A DNA stretch of 29,244 nucleotides from VRUE01 sp035712345 (GCA_035712345.1 DASTAY010000028.1:1-29244), one strand, 5' to 3'. Positions 14,446-21,993 are shown, counted from the first letter of the stretch. The notes: generated by a model from the sequence alone, not told the origin. Numbers and translations are program-made.

Positions 14446-15306
14446 ATGGCCGAAAGCGACCGTGCGGATCGGCTGACGCTCTGGCAGCGCATGGCCCTGC
14501 GCCGCGTGCGCAAGGCCGCCCGCAGGAGCGGCGACGAGCCGCTCGCCCCCGAGGACTGGGCGGCCTACTTCGAAATGACCTCGGACCCGATCGAGCGCGG
14601 CCTCAGCCGCGTGCTGCGCGCGCTTCCGTCCAGCCCGCGCTGCGGCATCTGCGGCGCACCCTTCGCCGGCTTCGGCGCCCGCCTGCTGCGCCCGCTCGGT
14701 TACCGGCAGTCGCGCAAGAGCCCCAACCTCTGCGCCACCTGCGTCGAGGCCTCGCCGCCGGGCGGGATGACGACCGAGGGCGGCGTGCTGTTCGCCGACG
14801 TGCGCGGCTTCACCCGGATCTCGGAGCGCAGCGACCCCGAGGCGGTTAGCGTCCTGCTGCGCCGTTTCTATGCCTGCGCCGAGGACGTCCTCTTCCCCGA
14901 GGCGGTGATCGACAAGCTGATCGGCGACGAGGTGATGGCGCTCTACCTGCCTATGTACAAGCGCTTCGACGCGGCGGCGCCGGTGATGCTGGAGCACGCC
15001 CGCAATCTCCTGCGGCGGATCGGCTACGGCGCCGATGCCGGCCCCTTCGCCGAGGTCGGCATCGGCCTCGACTACGGCGAGGTCTTCGTCGGCAACGTCG
15101 GTCGCCGCACGCTGGGCGACTTCACCGCGGTCGGAGACGTCGTCAACGTCGCGGCGCGGTTGCAGGGGGAGGCGGCGGGTGGTGAGATCGTCGCTTCGGG
15201 CCGCCTCGCAGAGCAGCTCGGGGAGCCGCCCGGTGAGCGCGTCGAGCTGAGCCTCAAGGGCAAGGCCGAGCCGGTGGTCGCCTACCGCAGCTCGATTTCG
15301 GAGTGA
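14446..15306 (+). CDS. Class III adenylate/guanylate cyclase with Cys4 module
   Basis: This 286-residue soluble protein is a cyclase domain (about 110-282) behind a possible metal-binding region. The N-terminus has CGIC (66-69) and CATC (96-99), spaced like a zinc knuckle. Catalytic residues appear complete for a homodimer: metal aspartates in FADVRGFT (Asp118) and GDEVMALY (Asp161), Lys157 in DKLIGDEV, and Asn234/Arg238 in GDVVNVAARL. It would make cAMP from ATP; the Lys plus DFTAVGD favours adenylate over guanylate, by inference. There are no transmembrane helices, so it is cytosolic and probably sensor-like through the Cys4 part. It lies directly after the P450 on the same strand and may share its transcript. 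Confidence 0.9.
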   Translation: MAESDRADRLTLWQRMALRRVRKAARRSGDEPLAPEDWAAYFEMTSDPIERGLSRVLRALPSSPRCGICGAPFAGFGARLLRPLGYRQSRKSPNLCATCVEASPPGGMTTEGGVLFADVRGFTRISERSDPEAVSVLLRRFYACAEDVLFPEAVIDKLIGDEVMALYLPMYKRFDAAAPVMLEHARNLLRRIGYGADAGPFAEVGIGLDYGEVFVGNVGRRTLGDFTAVGDVVNVAARLQGEAAGGEIVASGRLAEQLGEPPGERVELSLKGKAEPVVAYRSSISE

Positions 15307-15315
15307 GGGGAGCCG

Positions 15316-15624
15316 CTAGTCGCGGCTCTGGCCGGCGGCCTTGACGAGCGGGTGCTCCTGCGCCCAGCGGGCGATCGTGCTCGAGCCGGAGATGACGTCG
15401 CCATCGTCGAGCACGAGGATCGGCACCTCGTTGGTGCCGCTCAGCCTCTTGATCTCGGCTCGCTCCTCGCCGCGCCTGCCCCAGGTCCAGGGCATCAACC
15501 GGTAGCCGCCGACGGTGCGCAGCTCGTAGGTGTAGCCCGCCGCGTCGAGCGCCTTGCCCGCCTTCGCGCACGGATGCGCAAACGACGGCCCGGCCTTCTT
15601 CTGCCCGCAGGTGTAGAGGATCAC
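15316..15624 (-). CDS. Glutathione S-transferase N-terminal / glutaredoxin-like protein
   Basis: This 102-residue protein has a single thioredoxin-fold domain. It starts at a GTG with VILYTCGQKKAGPSFAHPCA, continues with a helix (AGKALDAAGYTYELRTVGGY), then the cis-proline strand TNEVPILVLDDGDVISGSSTIARWAQEH. That is the GST-N pattern, with the Ser pair that binds glutathione-like thiols. There is no C-terminal helical GST domain. Cysteines occur as C6 and C19 rather than as CxxC. A redox or thiol-binding role is inferred; actinobacteria mostly use mycothiol, so the partner is unknown. It converges with the cyclase gene. Confidence 0.75.
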   Translation of the reverse strand: MILYTCGQKKAGPSFAHPCAKAGKALDAAGYTYELRTVGGYRLMPWTWGRRGEERAEIKRLSGTNEVPILVLDDGDVISGSSTIARWAQEHPLVKAAGQSRD

Positions 15625-15692
15625 GCAGGGCAGCCTAGCGACGCGCAGGGCCCGCCGCTGGTCTCGCCGGGGTCGTCGCCTAGGATCAGGGC

Positions 15693-16118
15693 GTGGATCT
15701 CGGCGTCGACACGAGGGTCGTGCTGCTGCTCGCGGGGCTGATGTTCCTCTTCGCCCTGCTCCTCGGCGTCTGGAAGTACCGGCAGATGAGCGAGTCGGCC
15801 GACGCGCTCGCCCACCCGTATGTCGACACCGCCCACCGGGCGGCGCTGCTCTACAGCTTCGCCCTGCTGCTGGTCGCGACGTTCGTCGAGCTGAGCAAGT
15901 GGGGCACCGCGGTCAACCTGATCGCCGCCGGGGCGATGGCCTTTTACTTCTTCGCCGCCGTGGTGGGCTACGCGGTGCACGGTTGGCGACGCGACACCGA
16001 CAACCAGTTCCGCGACCCGGTCGCCGGCACGCACGCCTTCATGGTCGCCCTGATCGTCACCGAGATCGGCGGCTGGCTCGTCCTCCTCGCCGGCTTCGTC
16101 GCCGGTCAGATCCTCTGA
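15693..16118 (+). CDS. Four-helix integral membrane protein of unknown function
   Basis: The GTG start at 15693 has AGGATCAGGG just upstream. The 141-residue product has four hydrophobic spans: VVLLLAGLMFLFALLLGVW, AALLYSFALLLVATFVELS, AVNLIAAGAMAFYFFAAVVG and FMVALIVTEIGGWLVLLAGF. A short basic and polar loop holding KYRQMSESADALAHPYVDTAH, with conserved-looking histidines, separates the first two. I do not recognise a named family. Its stop codon is in the same frame as the antitoxin-like ORF that follows. Confidence 0.8.
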   Translation: MDLGVDTRVVLLLAGLMFLFALLLGVWKYRQMSESADALAHPYVDTAHRAALLYSFALLLVATFVELSKWGTAVNLIAAGAMAFYFFAAVVGYAVHGWRRDTDNQFRDPVAGTHAFMVALIVTEIGGWLVLLAGFVAGQIL

Positions 16119-16124
16119 GCCAGG

Positions 16125-16140
16125 TGCTACGCTCGTAGCA
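16125..16140. promoter_or_regulatory. Inverted repeat, possible antitoxin operator
   Basis: TGCTAC-GCTC-GTAGCA is a perfect 6-bp inverted repeat immediately before the Phd-like ORF. A further GTAG follows at 16146-16149. Phd/YefM antitoxins commonly bind such palindromes to repress their own operon. Whether binding occurs here is inferred. Confidence 0.5.
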
Positions 16141-16142
16141 CT

Positions 16143-16403
16143 ATCGTAGAAGTCGCCACCAGAGAGCTGCGAAACGACACCGCCGGTGTGTTGCGGCGGG
16201 TCGAGGCAGGCGAGACCGTCGTCATCACCGTGCGCGGTAAGCCGGTTGCGGATCTGGTGCCGCATCGCCGCGAAGAGCCGCGGTGGATGCCGCGCGAGGA
16301 ACTGGTCGAGCTGCTCAAAACGCATTCCGCCGATCCAGGCCTGCGCGACGATTTGGAGCGCATCGCCGGCGAAACGACCGACGATCTCGGTCCGATTCTG
16401 TGA
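16143..16403 (+). CDS. Phd/YefM-family antitoxin, no canonical start codon
   Basis: The frame encodes a typical prevent-host-death antitoxin: VATRELRNDTAGVLRRVEAG, then ETVVITVRGKPVADLVPH for DNA binding and dimerisation, and an acidic C-terminus (DDLERIAGETTDDLGPIL) for toxin binding. The conserved N-terminus would begin around the ATC at 16143, but no ATG, GTG or TTG lies in frame between the previous stop (16116-16118) and that point. The first usual starts, CTG 16167 and GTG 16188, would delete the first beta strand. A lost ATG is likely, or a rare ATC start. The stop overlaps the toxin gene by 4 nt. Confidence 0.65.
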   Translation: MVEVATRELRNDTAGVLRRVEAGETVVITVRGKPVADLVPHRREEPRWMPREELVELLKTHSADPGLRDDLERIAGETTDDLGPIL

Positions 16404-16814
16404 ACGTCGTGCCGTCGGCCCTCCGCGGCTTGCTTGACACCTCGGTCTTCGTCGCGCTCGAGAGCGGCAGAGATCTCCGCTCCGAGGCGATGCCCCTCAC
16501 CGCCTCCGTTTCAGTGGGTCACGAAGGCGGAGCTTCGCGCGGGCATTTTTGCGGCGGACGACATCGAGACCCGCGATCGGAGAATCAAGACCCTCGAACT
16601 CGTGAACCGAATTCCTCAGCTCCCGGTCGACGACGAAGTCTCCAACGCCTGGGCCCAGATGCGCGCCTACCTGGCCGCATCAGGCCGCCGCCTGAACGCA
16701 AATGACATGTGGATCGCCGCGACTGCCGCCGCGCACGAAATCCCAATCGTCACCCAGGACGCCGACTTCGGCGCCCTCAACGGCGTCGCGGGCCTGACCG
16801 TGATCCCGGTCTGA
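16400..16814 (+). pseudogene. VapC-type PIN-domain ribonuclease toxin, frameshifted
   Basis: From GTG 16400 the frame gives RGLLDTSVFVALESGRDL, with the first catalytic Asp (LLDTSVF), as far as TASVSV. A second frame then carries VTKAELRAGIFAADDIETR with the conserved Glu, NANDMWIAATAAAHEIP with the third acidic residue, and TQDADFGAL with the fourth, ending GLTVIPV. The two frames join exactly if one G is removed from the GGG at 16516-16518, giving SVSVVTKAEL. All four acidic PIN residues are present, so the gene was or is a complete VapC-like RNase. It is a pseudogene unless the extra G is a sequencing error. It is coupled to the Phd-like antitoxin and ends just before the purB stop. Confidence 0.75.
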
Positions 16815-16815
16815 G

Positions 16816-18099
16816 TCAGTCCCGCAGCGCTTCGAGGCGCTCGAAGATCGCTGAGACGTGGCCCAGGTAGGCGTCGTAGTCGAAGACGGCGTCGAGGTCG
16901 AGCTCGGGAGCGGCCTCGCCGAGCAGCTCGCGGAAGTGGGTGCCGGTGTCCCAGGCCTGCTGGGCGTTCTCCTGGACGACGCGGTAGGCGTCGTCGCGGG
17001 TCATCCCCGACTCGACCAGAGCGGTGAGGGCGCGCTGGCTGAACAGGGCGCCATGGGTCAGCTCGAGGTTCTCCCGCATCCGGTCGGCGCGGATCGTCAT
17101 GTCCCCTGCGACCTTCGCCGCCAGGTCCTGCATGTAGTCGAGGCCGATCGTCGCGTCGGGCAGGATCACCCGCTCGGCGCCGGAGTGTGAGATGTCGCGC
17201 TCGTGCCAGAGGGCGACGTTCTCGAGGCCGGTCTGGGCGTAGCCGCGCAGCACCCGGGCCAGGCCGGTGATCCGCTCGGTGCGGATCGGGTTGCGCTTGT
17301 GCGGCATCGCCGAGGAGCCCTTCTGCCCGGCGGCGAACGGCTCCTCGACCTCGCGCACCTCGGTCCGCTGCAGGTTGCGGACCTCGGTCGCGAAGCGCTC
17401 CAGCCCGGCGGCGGCGATCGCGATCGCCGACGTCAGCACGGCGTGGCGGTCGCGCGGCACGACCTGGGTGGCGACGTCCTCGCGCTCCAGCCCGAGCCGC
17501 TCCATCACTCGCGCCTCGACCGCCGGCGGCACCGAGGCGTAGGTGCCGACCGCACCGGAGAGCTTGCCGAAGCGCAGCTGCTCGAAGGCCTCGGCCAGGC
17601 GGGTGAGGTTGCGGTCGGCCTCGAAGGCGAAGCCGGCGAGGCGCAGGCCGAAGGTCGTCGGCTCGGCGTGGACGCCGTGGGTACGGCCAACGCAGAGCGT
17701 GTCGCGCTGCTCCAGCGCCCGCTCGACCAGGGCGTCGCGGTAGGCGCGCGCCGAGGCGAGCACGACCTCGCCCGCCTGGCGCAGCTGCAGCGCCAGCGCC
17801 GTGTCGAGCACGTCGGAGGAGGTGAGGCCATAGTGGATCCAGCGCCCGTGCTCCCCCACCGACGCGGCGACGACGTCGACGAAGGCCGCCACGTCGTGAT
17901 CGGTCACCTTCTCGCGCTCGTTGACCGCGTCGACCGTGAAGGCTGCCCGTGCCCGCGCCTCTTCTGCAGCTTCCAAGGGAACGACGCCCTGCTCCGCCCA
18001 TGCCTCAGTAGCCGCCAGCTCCACCTCCAACCAGGTCTCCAGCTTCCTCTGCTGGGACCAAACTTGACCGATCTCCTTGCGGGTGTAGCGGGGGATCAC
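16816..18099 (-). CDS. purB: Adenylosuccinate lyase
   Basis: The 427-residue fumarase-superfamily enzyme acts twice in purine synthesis: SAICAR to AICAR, and adenylosuccinate to AMP. Key parts are the N-terminal IPRYTRKEIGQVWSQQRKLE, the HYGLTSSDVLDTALALQLRQ segment, GRTHGVHAEPTTFGL with the catalytic His, and the mobile signature loop GSSAMPHKRNPIRTE. It starts at a GTG (18099) that overlaps the purE stop by 4 nt (GTGA). The length is typical of the short PurB form. It is the last gene of the GYD gene-purD-purE-purB block. Confidence 0.97.
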   Translation of the reverse strand: MIPRYTRKEIGQVWSQQRKLETWLEVELAATEAWAEQGVVPLEAAEEARARAAFTVDAVNEREKVTDHDVAAFVDVVAASVGEHGRWIHYGLTSSDVLDTALALQLRQAGEVVLASARAYRDALVERALEQRDTLCVGRTHGVHAEPTTFGLRLAGFAFEADRNLTRLAEAFEQLRFGKLSGAVGTYASVPPAVEARVMERLGLEREDVATQVVPRDRHAVLTSAIAIAAAGLERFATEVRNLQRTEVREVEEPFAAGQKGSSAMPHKRNPIRTERITGLARVLRGYAQTGLENVALWHERDISHSGAERVILPDATIGLDYMQDLAAKVAGDMTIRADRMRENLELTHGALFSQRALTALVESGMTRDDAYRVVQENAQQAWDTGTHFRELLGEAAPELDLDAVFDYDAYLGHVSAIFERLEALRD

Positions 18100-18578
18100 G
18101 CGTTGATGATCCGCACCGCGAGCAGCCCGGCGTTTTTGGCCCCGTCCACGGCGACGCAGGCGACCGGCACGCCCGGCGGCATCTGCACCGCCGAGAGCAG
18201 CGCGTCGAGGCCGCCGAGGCTCTTGCCGAGGATCGGCACGCCGATCACAGGCAGGTCGGTGTGGGCGGCCGCCACCCCCGGCAGCGCAGCCGACATGCCC
18301 GCGCCGGCGATGATCACTTTCAGCCCGCGCATGCGGGCGTTGTGGCAGTACTCGCGGACCAGCTCGGGATCGCGGTGGGCGCTCATCACCCGCACCTCGT
18401 AGCGGATGCCCGCGTCGTGCAGGACGCCCCCGGCCGGCTGCATCTTGGGCTTGTCGTTCTTCGAGCCCATGATGATCCCGACGCGGGGCTCATCGACGTC
18501 GATCTCCTCGAACGCCTCCTCGACCGCAGGCATCGCGGTCGCCGCGCTCGGCTGCGGCTCCTCTGAGATCTCGCTCAT
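18096..18578 (-). CDS. purE: N5-CAIR mutase (PurE class I)
   Basis: The 160-residue protein has a roughly 30-residue acidic N-terminal extension before the catalytic domain. The domain shows VGIIMGSKNDKPKMQPAG, VRVMSAHRDPELVREYC with the catalytic His, and LKVIIAGAGMSAALPGVAAA followed by PVIGVPILGKSLGGLDALLS. The residues around SAHR and GAGM indicate the bacterial class I mutase, which normally works after PurK. No purK lies in the window. ATG 18578 has AGGAAGGG close by. The gene starts 22 nt after the purD stop and its end overlaps purB. Confidence 0.95.
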   Translation of the reverse strand: MSEISEEPQPSAATAMPAVEEAFEEIDVDEPRVGIIMGSKNDKPKMQPAGGVLHDAGIRYEVRVMSAHRDPELVREYCHNARMRGLKVIIAGAGMSAALPGVAAAHTDLPVIGVPILGKSLGGLDALLSAVQMPPGVPVACVAVDGAKNAGLLAVRIINA

Positions 18579-18600
18579 CCCTTCCTCTCTCTCGTCGTCG

Positions 18601-19875
18601 TCAACTGGGTACCCGCTCAACCGCGCGGGCGGCGATGTCGGAACGGATCTGCATCCCGTCGAAGGAGATCCGACCGGCGGCATCGTATGCACGTTCGCGT
18701 GCCGCGGCGGGGGTCGGCCCGAGTGCGGTGAGGTTGAGCACCCGACCGCCCGCGGTGACGACCTCGCCGTCGCGCTCGGCGGTGCCGGCGTGAGTCACGT
18801 CGGCCAGCTCGGCGGCGTCGTCGAGGCCATGGATGACGTCGCCCTTGGAGGAGGACTCCGGGTAGCCGGCCGAGGCCAGGACCAGCGTCACCGCCCAATC
18901 CTCGCCGAACTCGGCCTGCACACCGGCGAGCCCGCCGGGCTCGCGCGCGGCCGAGCAGAGCTCGAGCAGGTCCGAGCGCAGCCGCGGCAGCACCGCCTGC
19001 GTCTCCGGGTCGCCGAAGCGGGTGTTGAACTCGAGCACCTTGGGGCCCTCGGCCCCGACCATCAGGCCGGCGTAGAGGACGCCGTGGAAGGGCGTCCCGC
19101 GGGAGGCCATCTCGGCGATCACCGGCCGGTGCACGGCCTCGACGATCGCGTCGACCTCGTCGGGGCCGAAGCCCGGCACCGGCGAGTAGCTGCCCATGCC
19201 GCCGGTGTTCGGTCCCTCGTCGCCGTCGAAGATCCGCTTGTAGTCCTGGGCGGGGGCCAGGGGGACGACGTTCTCGCCGTCGCAGAGCGCCAGCAGAGAG
19301 AGCTCTTCGCCCGCAAGGAGCTCCTCGAGGACGACGGTCGTCGCGCCGAAGCGGCGCTCGCCGAAGAAGACCTCGACCGCCTCGCGCGCCTCGGCTTCCG
19401 AGGCGGCGAGGATCACTCCCTTGCCGGCCGCCAGGCCGTCGGCCTTGAGCACCGTGGGGTAGGACGCGACGGCGAGCCGCTCGAGCGCCTCCTCGCGGCT
19501 GCGCAGCAGGACGTGGGCGGCGGTCGGCACGCCCGCCGCCGCCATCACCTCCTTGGCGAAGGCCTTCGACCCCTCCAGCTCGGCCGCCGCGGCGCGCGGC
19601 CCGAAGGCGGCGATCCCCGCTCCCTCCAGCGCGTCGACGAGACCGGCGACCAGGGGCGCCTCCGGGCCGACCGCGACGAGGTCGATGGCGCGTTCGCGAG
19701 CCGCGGCGACGATCGCCTCGACGTCCCCGGCGCCGACCTCGGGCAGGCACTCCGCGTCGGCGGCGATGCCGGCGTTGCCGGGAGCGCAGAGCAGCTCAGG
19801 CGATTGGGGCGAACGGGCGAGCGCCCGCACCATCGCGTGCTCGCGGCCGCCGGCTCCGACAACTAGGACGCGCAT
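18601..19875 (-). CDS. purD: Phosphoribosylamine-glycine ligase (GAR synthetase)
   Basis: The 424-residue ATP-grasp enzyme joins phosphoribosylamine and glycine. It opens VLVVGAGGREHAMVRALARS. It has LVAVGPEAPLVAGLVDAL and the ATP-grasp lysine strand YPTVLKADGLAAGKGVI. Next come the signature DGDEGPNTGGMGSYSPV and the metal-binding FNTRFGDPETQAVLPRL. ATG 19875 has GAAGGA a few bases upstream. The 39-nt gap from the GYD gene contains the reverse complement of the purL ribosome-binding segment. Its length and all family motifs are normal. Confidence 0.97.
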   Translation of the reverse strand: MRVLVVGAGGREHAMVRALARSPQSPELLCAPGNAGIAADAECLPEVGAGDVEAIVAAARERAIDLVAVGPEAPLVAGLVDALEGAGIAAFGPRAAAAELEGSKAFAKEVMAAAGVPTAAHVLLRSREEALERLAVASYPTVLKADGLAAGKGVILAASEAEAREAVEVFFGERRFGATTVVLEELLAGEELSLLALCDGENVVPLAPAQDYKRIFDGDEGPNTGGMGSYSPVPGFGPDEVDAIVEAVHRPVIAEMASRGTPFHGVLYAGLMVGAEGPKVLEFNTRFGDPETQAVLPRLRSDLLELCSAAREPGGLAGVQAEFGEDWAVTLVLASAGYPESSSKGDVIHGLDDAAELADVTHAGTAERDGEVVTAGGRVLNLTALGPTPAAARERAYDAAGRISFDGMQIRSDIAARAVERVPS

Positions 19876-19891
19876 ATTCCTTCAGGCATTC

Positions 19892-19912
19892 GCGGGAGCA
19901 GAGGAGGCGGCG
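19892..19912 (+). repeat. 21-nt segment in the purD leader, complementary to the purL ribosome-binding site
   Basis: The plus strand here is identical over 21 nt to the minus-strand sequence at 11179-11199. In purD mRNA the segment therefore reads CGCCGCCTCC continuing to CCCGC and includes the anti-Shine-Dalgarno-like CCTCCT. It lies between the GYD-gene stop (from 19915) and the purD GAAGGA. Confidence 0.85.
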
Positions 19913-19914
19913 TT

Positions 19915-20196
19915 TTACAGCGAGTCCGAGAGCTCGTTGGCGGGCATCGCCACCAGCGTCTGGCTGGTCATCGTCCCGCGCGAGCCGAGCTCGACCGAGA
20001 CCTTGGCCATCGTCTTCTCGTCGGGCGCCTCGACGATCGTGACGAAGTCGTACTGGCCGAGCGTCGCGTACTGCGCCTGCACTTTGGCGCCGATCTGTTC
20101 GACCTCCTTGTTCACCTCGGCAACCCTCCCCGGGTTGTTCTTGAGGGTGCGCACGCCCTCGGCGGTCAGGTTGGTCAGCATCACGTACGTCGGCAT
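19915..20196 (-). CDS. GYD-domain protein
   Basis: This 93-residue small alpha/beta protein is of the GYD family. It starts MPTYVMLTNLTAEGVRTLK, includes VEQIGAKVQAQYATLGQYDF, where LGQYDF replaces the name-giving Gly-Tyr-Asp, and ends VSVELGSRGTMTSQTLVAMP. These proteins are dimeric ferredoxin-like folds without a settled function. ATG 20196 is preferred over an upstream ATG at 20211 because of GGCGGAG immediately before it and the family N-terminus. It heads the purD-purE-purB block, 39 nt before purD, which suggests co-transcription; a metabolic or regulatory link to purines is inference only. Confidence 0.88.
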   Translation of the reverse strand: MPTYVMLTNLTAEGVRTLKNNPGRVAEVNKEVEQIGAKVQAQYATLGQYDFVTIVEAPDEKTMAKVSVELGSRGTMTSQTLVAMPANELSDSL

Positions 20197-20298
20197 CTCC
20201 GCCCCCTTCAAGGTTTAGACAGCTCTAGGGCAAAGGTACTGCTTCTCAGCTAACGGGAGAAAGGATCCGTCGCTCGGCATCCGGCCCTTCCCACCGGC

Positions 20299-21993
20299 TC
20301 AGTACCCAGCGGGATGGCGGACGACGAAGCCTTCGGGATATGGAGGCTCGGTATGCCAGCGTGGCCCCGTCCCCTGCGCGTCGCCGACCGTGTCCCAGCG
20401 CAGGCCGGCGATCTCGGCGTAGGTGTGGGTGGGGCTGGCGTAGATCGTGATCCAGCGGCCGGGGCCCGGTTCGCCGTAGCTCTCCAGTTCGCCCGAGGTC
20501 ATCGGCCGTTCGAGCAGCCCGGCCCCGTAGAGGGCGAAGCTGACGGCGCCCGAGCAGTCGTAGCCGGAGGAGATCCAGGAGCCGTGGCCGCCGCCCCAGA
20601 CGTAGGGGGTGGTCGAGATCGAGTTGGCCGCCGCGATCGCCGCCTTGACGGCCGGCGGCGCGCTGACCGGGGCGCTCGCCAGGTTGCCCTCGAGGACGGA
20701 GCTGGGACCGGCCGTTTCGAGCCCGGCGGGCAGCGGCGCGATCTTCCATTCGGAGTAGGAGACCTTGCACTCGCCGCGCATCTGGCCCGCCTCCTGGAGG
20801 ACCTCCTGCACGTACCACTCGGCGTGGTTGTGGGTGAAGAGACCGGCGCGGAGGCTCTTGCGCGACCAGATCAGGCGGGCCAGCGTCGCCGCCGAGTCGG
20901 CCGGGTCGGCGTGGCGGATCCGTCCGTCTTCGTCGCCGTCGACGGCGTAGCGCCGCCACTCGCTCGGTTCGAGCCCGAGCGGCCCGGCGTGGCGCAGTTC
21001 GCCGCCGCTCATCCCGCGACCGAAGTTCGACTCCAGCCGCGCCACCGCGGCCAGCGCCCAGACGCCGCGGCGGCCGAGTTCGTAGCGCGCCGCCGCTGCC
21101 TCGAAGGCGCTCAGGTAGGCGGCCGGGATCTTCTTGCGCCAGGGCGAAGCCGGTTCGCAGTCCAGCACCTGCATCTGCGGTTCGAGCAGGCCTGGGTTGA
21201 ACGCTTCGACGCCGACTTCCGCGGCGTAGCAGGCCGCGTCGGAGAGGACCTCGGCGACGTACCAGTCGGCATGGTTGTAGGCGTAGATGGCGCCGTAGGT
21301 GTCGGTCGGCATCCCGGCGGCGTGCAGGTAGCTCGCCGCGGCGAAGATCGCGTCTTCGGGGTTGTAGGGGTCGGCGACCCCGTCGCCGTTGGCGTCGACG
21401 CCGTACGTAGCCCAGGTCGAGGGCATGAACTGCATCCAGCCCTCGGCACCCGCCGAGGAGACGTTGACGTTGGCGCCGAAGGCGGTCTCGACCGCGTTGA
21501 TGCCGGCCAGCACGGCGGCGCCCTGGGGACCTAGCGCATAGGCGCTCGACGCCCGCTGGTAGATCGGAGCGAGCACCGGCGGCAGGCCCGAGGAGGCGCA
21601 GCTGGAGCTCGGGATCGAGGGGATCAGCAGGCTCGACGATGGCGGCGCGGAGGGGGTTTCGGTTGCAGCCGTAGCGGGAGGGGAGGCCTGTCCGCCGGTT
21701 TCCACCTGTTGGGGCGCCGGCTTGCCGGCGGTGGTGCCGCCGCCCGTCCCTGACGATGGCTTGGGCTTCGCCGGTTCCGTCACCGGTGCGGCGATCGTCG
21801 CGCCTTCCTGTACGCCCGGCGCGGGGGAAGCTTCGGCTTCAGGCGCTTCCCCGCTCGCTTCCAGCGCCGGCGCCGTCGCTTCGACTTCGCTCGACGGAGC
21901 GGTCAGGGGTTCGTCCGCCAGCGCCCCCGGCGCCGCCACGGCGGCGCCGATCGCGAGCGCGACGAGCACGTCGCGGAGCCGGGCGAGGCTCAT
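20299..21993 (-). CDS. Secreted peptidoglycan hydrolase: two transglycosylase-like modules plus NlpC/P60-like domain
   Basis: The 564-residue protein has a signal peptide (LARLRDVLVALAIGAAVAAP, cut near ALA-DE) and a Pro/Ala/Ser-rich linker to about 125. The first transglycosylase-like module, about 138-255, has AGINAVETAFG (Glu169), GWMQFMPSTW and a DANGDGVADPYNP calcium-type loop. The second, about 293-403, has VARLESNFG (Glu321) and DGDEDGRIRHADP, but GPLGLEPSEW in place of the GWMQFMPSTW segment. Both end in HNHAEWYV or YNHADWYV. The C-terminal NlpC/P60-like domain, about 450-560, has YDCSGAVSF (Cys480) and THTYAEIAG (His523). It would cut both glycan strands and stem peptides in the cell wall. 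The start overlaps the upstream gene by 4 nt (ATGA). Confidence 0.88.
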   Translation of the reverse strand: MSLARLRDVLVALAIGAAVAAPGALADEPLTAPSSEVEATAPALEASGEAPEAEASPAPGVQEGATIAAPVTEPAKPKPSSGTGGGTTAGKPAPQQVETGGQASPPATAATETPSAPPSSSLLIPSIPSSSCASSGLPPVLAPIYQRASSAYALGPQGAAVLAGINAVETAFGANVNVSSAGAEGWMQFMPSTWATYGVDANGDGVADPYNPEDAIFAAASYLHAAGMPTDTYGAIYAYNHADWYVAEVLSDAACYAAEVGVEAFNPGLLEPQMQVLDCEPASPWRKKIPAAYLSAFEAAAARYELGRRGVWALAAVARLESNFGRGMSGGELRHAGPLGLEPSEWRRYAVDGDEDGRIRHADPADSAATLARLIWSRKSLRAGLFTHNHAEWYVQEVLQEAGQMRGECKVSYSEWKIAPLPAGLETAGPSSVLEGNLASAPVSAPPAVKAAIAAANSISTTPYVWGGGHGSWISSGYDCSGAVSFALYGAGLLERPMTSGELESYGEPGPGRWITIYASPTHTYAEIAGLRWDTVGDAQGTGPRWHTEPPYPEGFVVRHPAGY

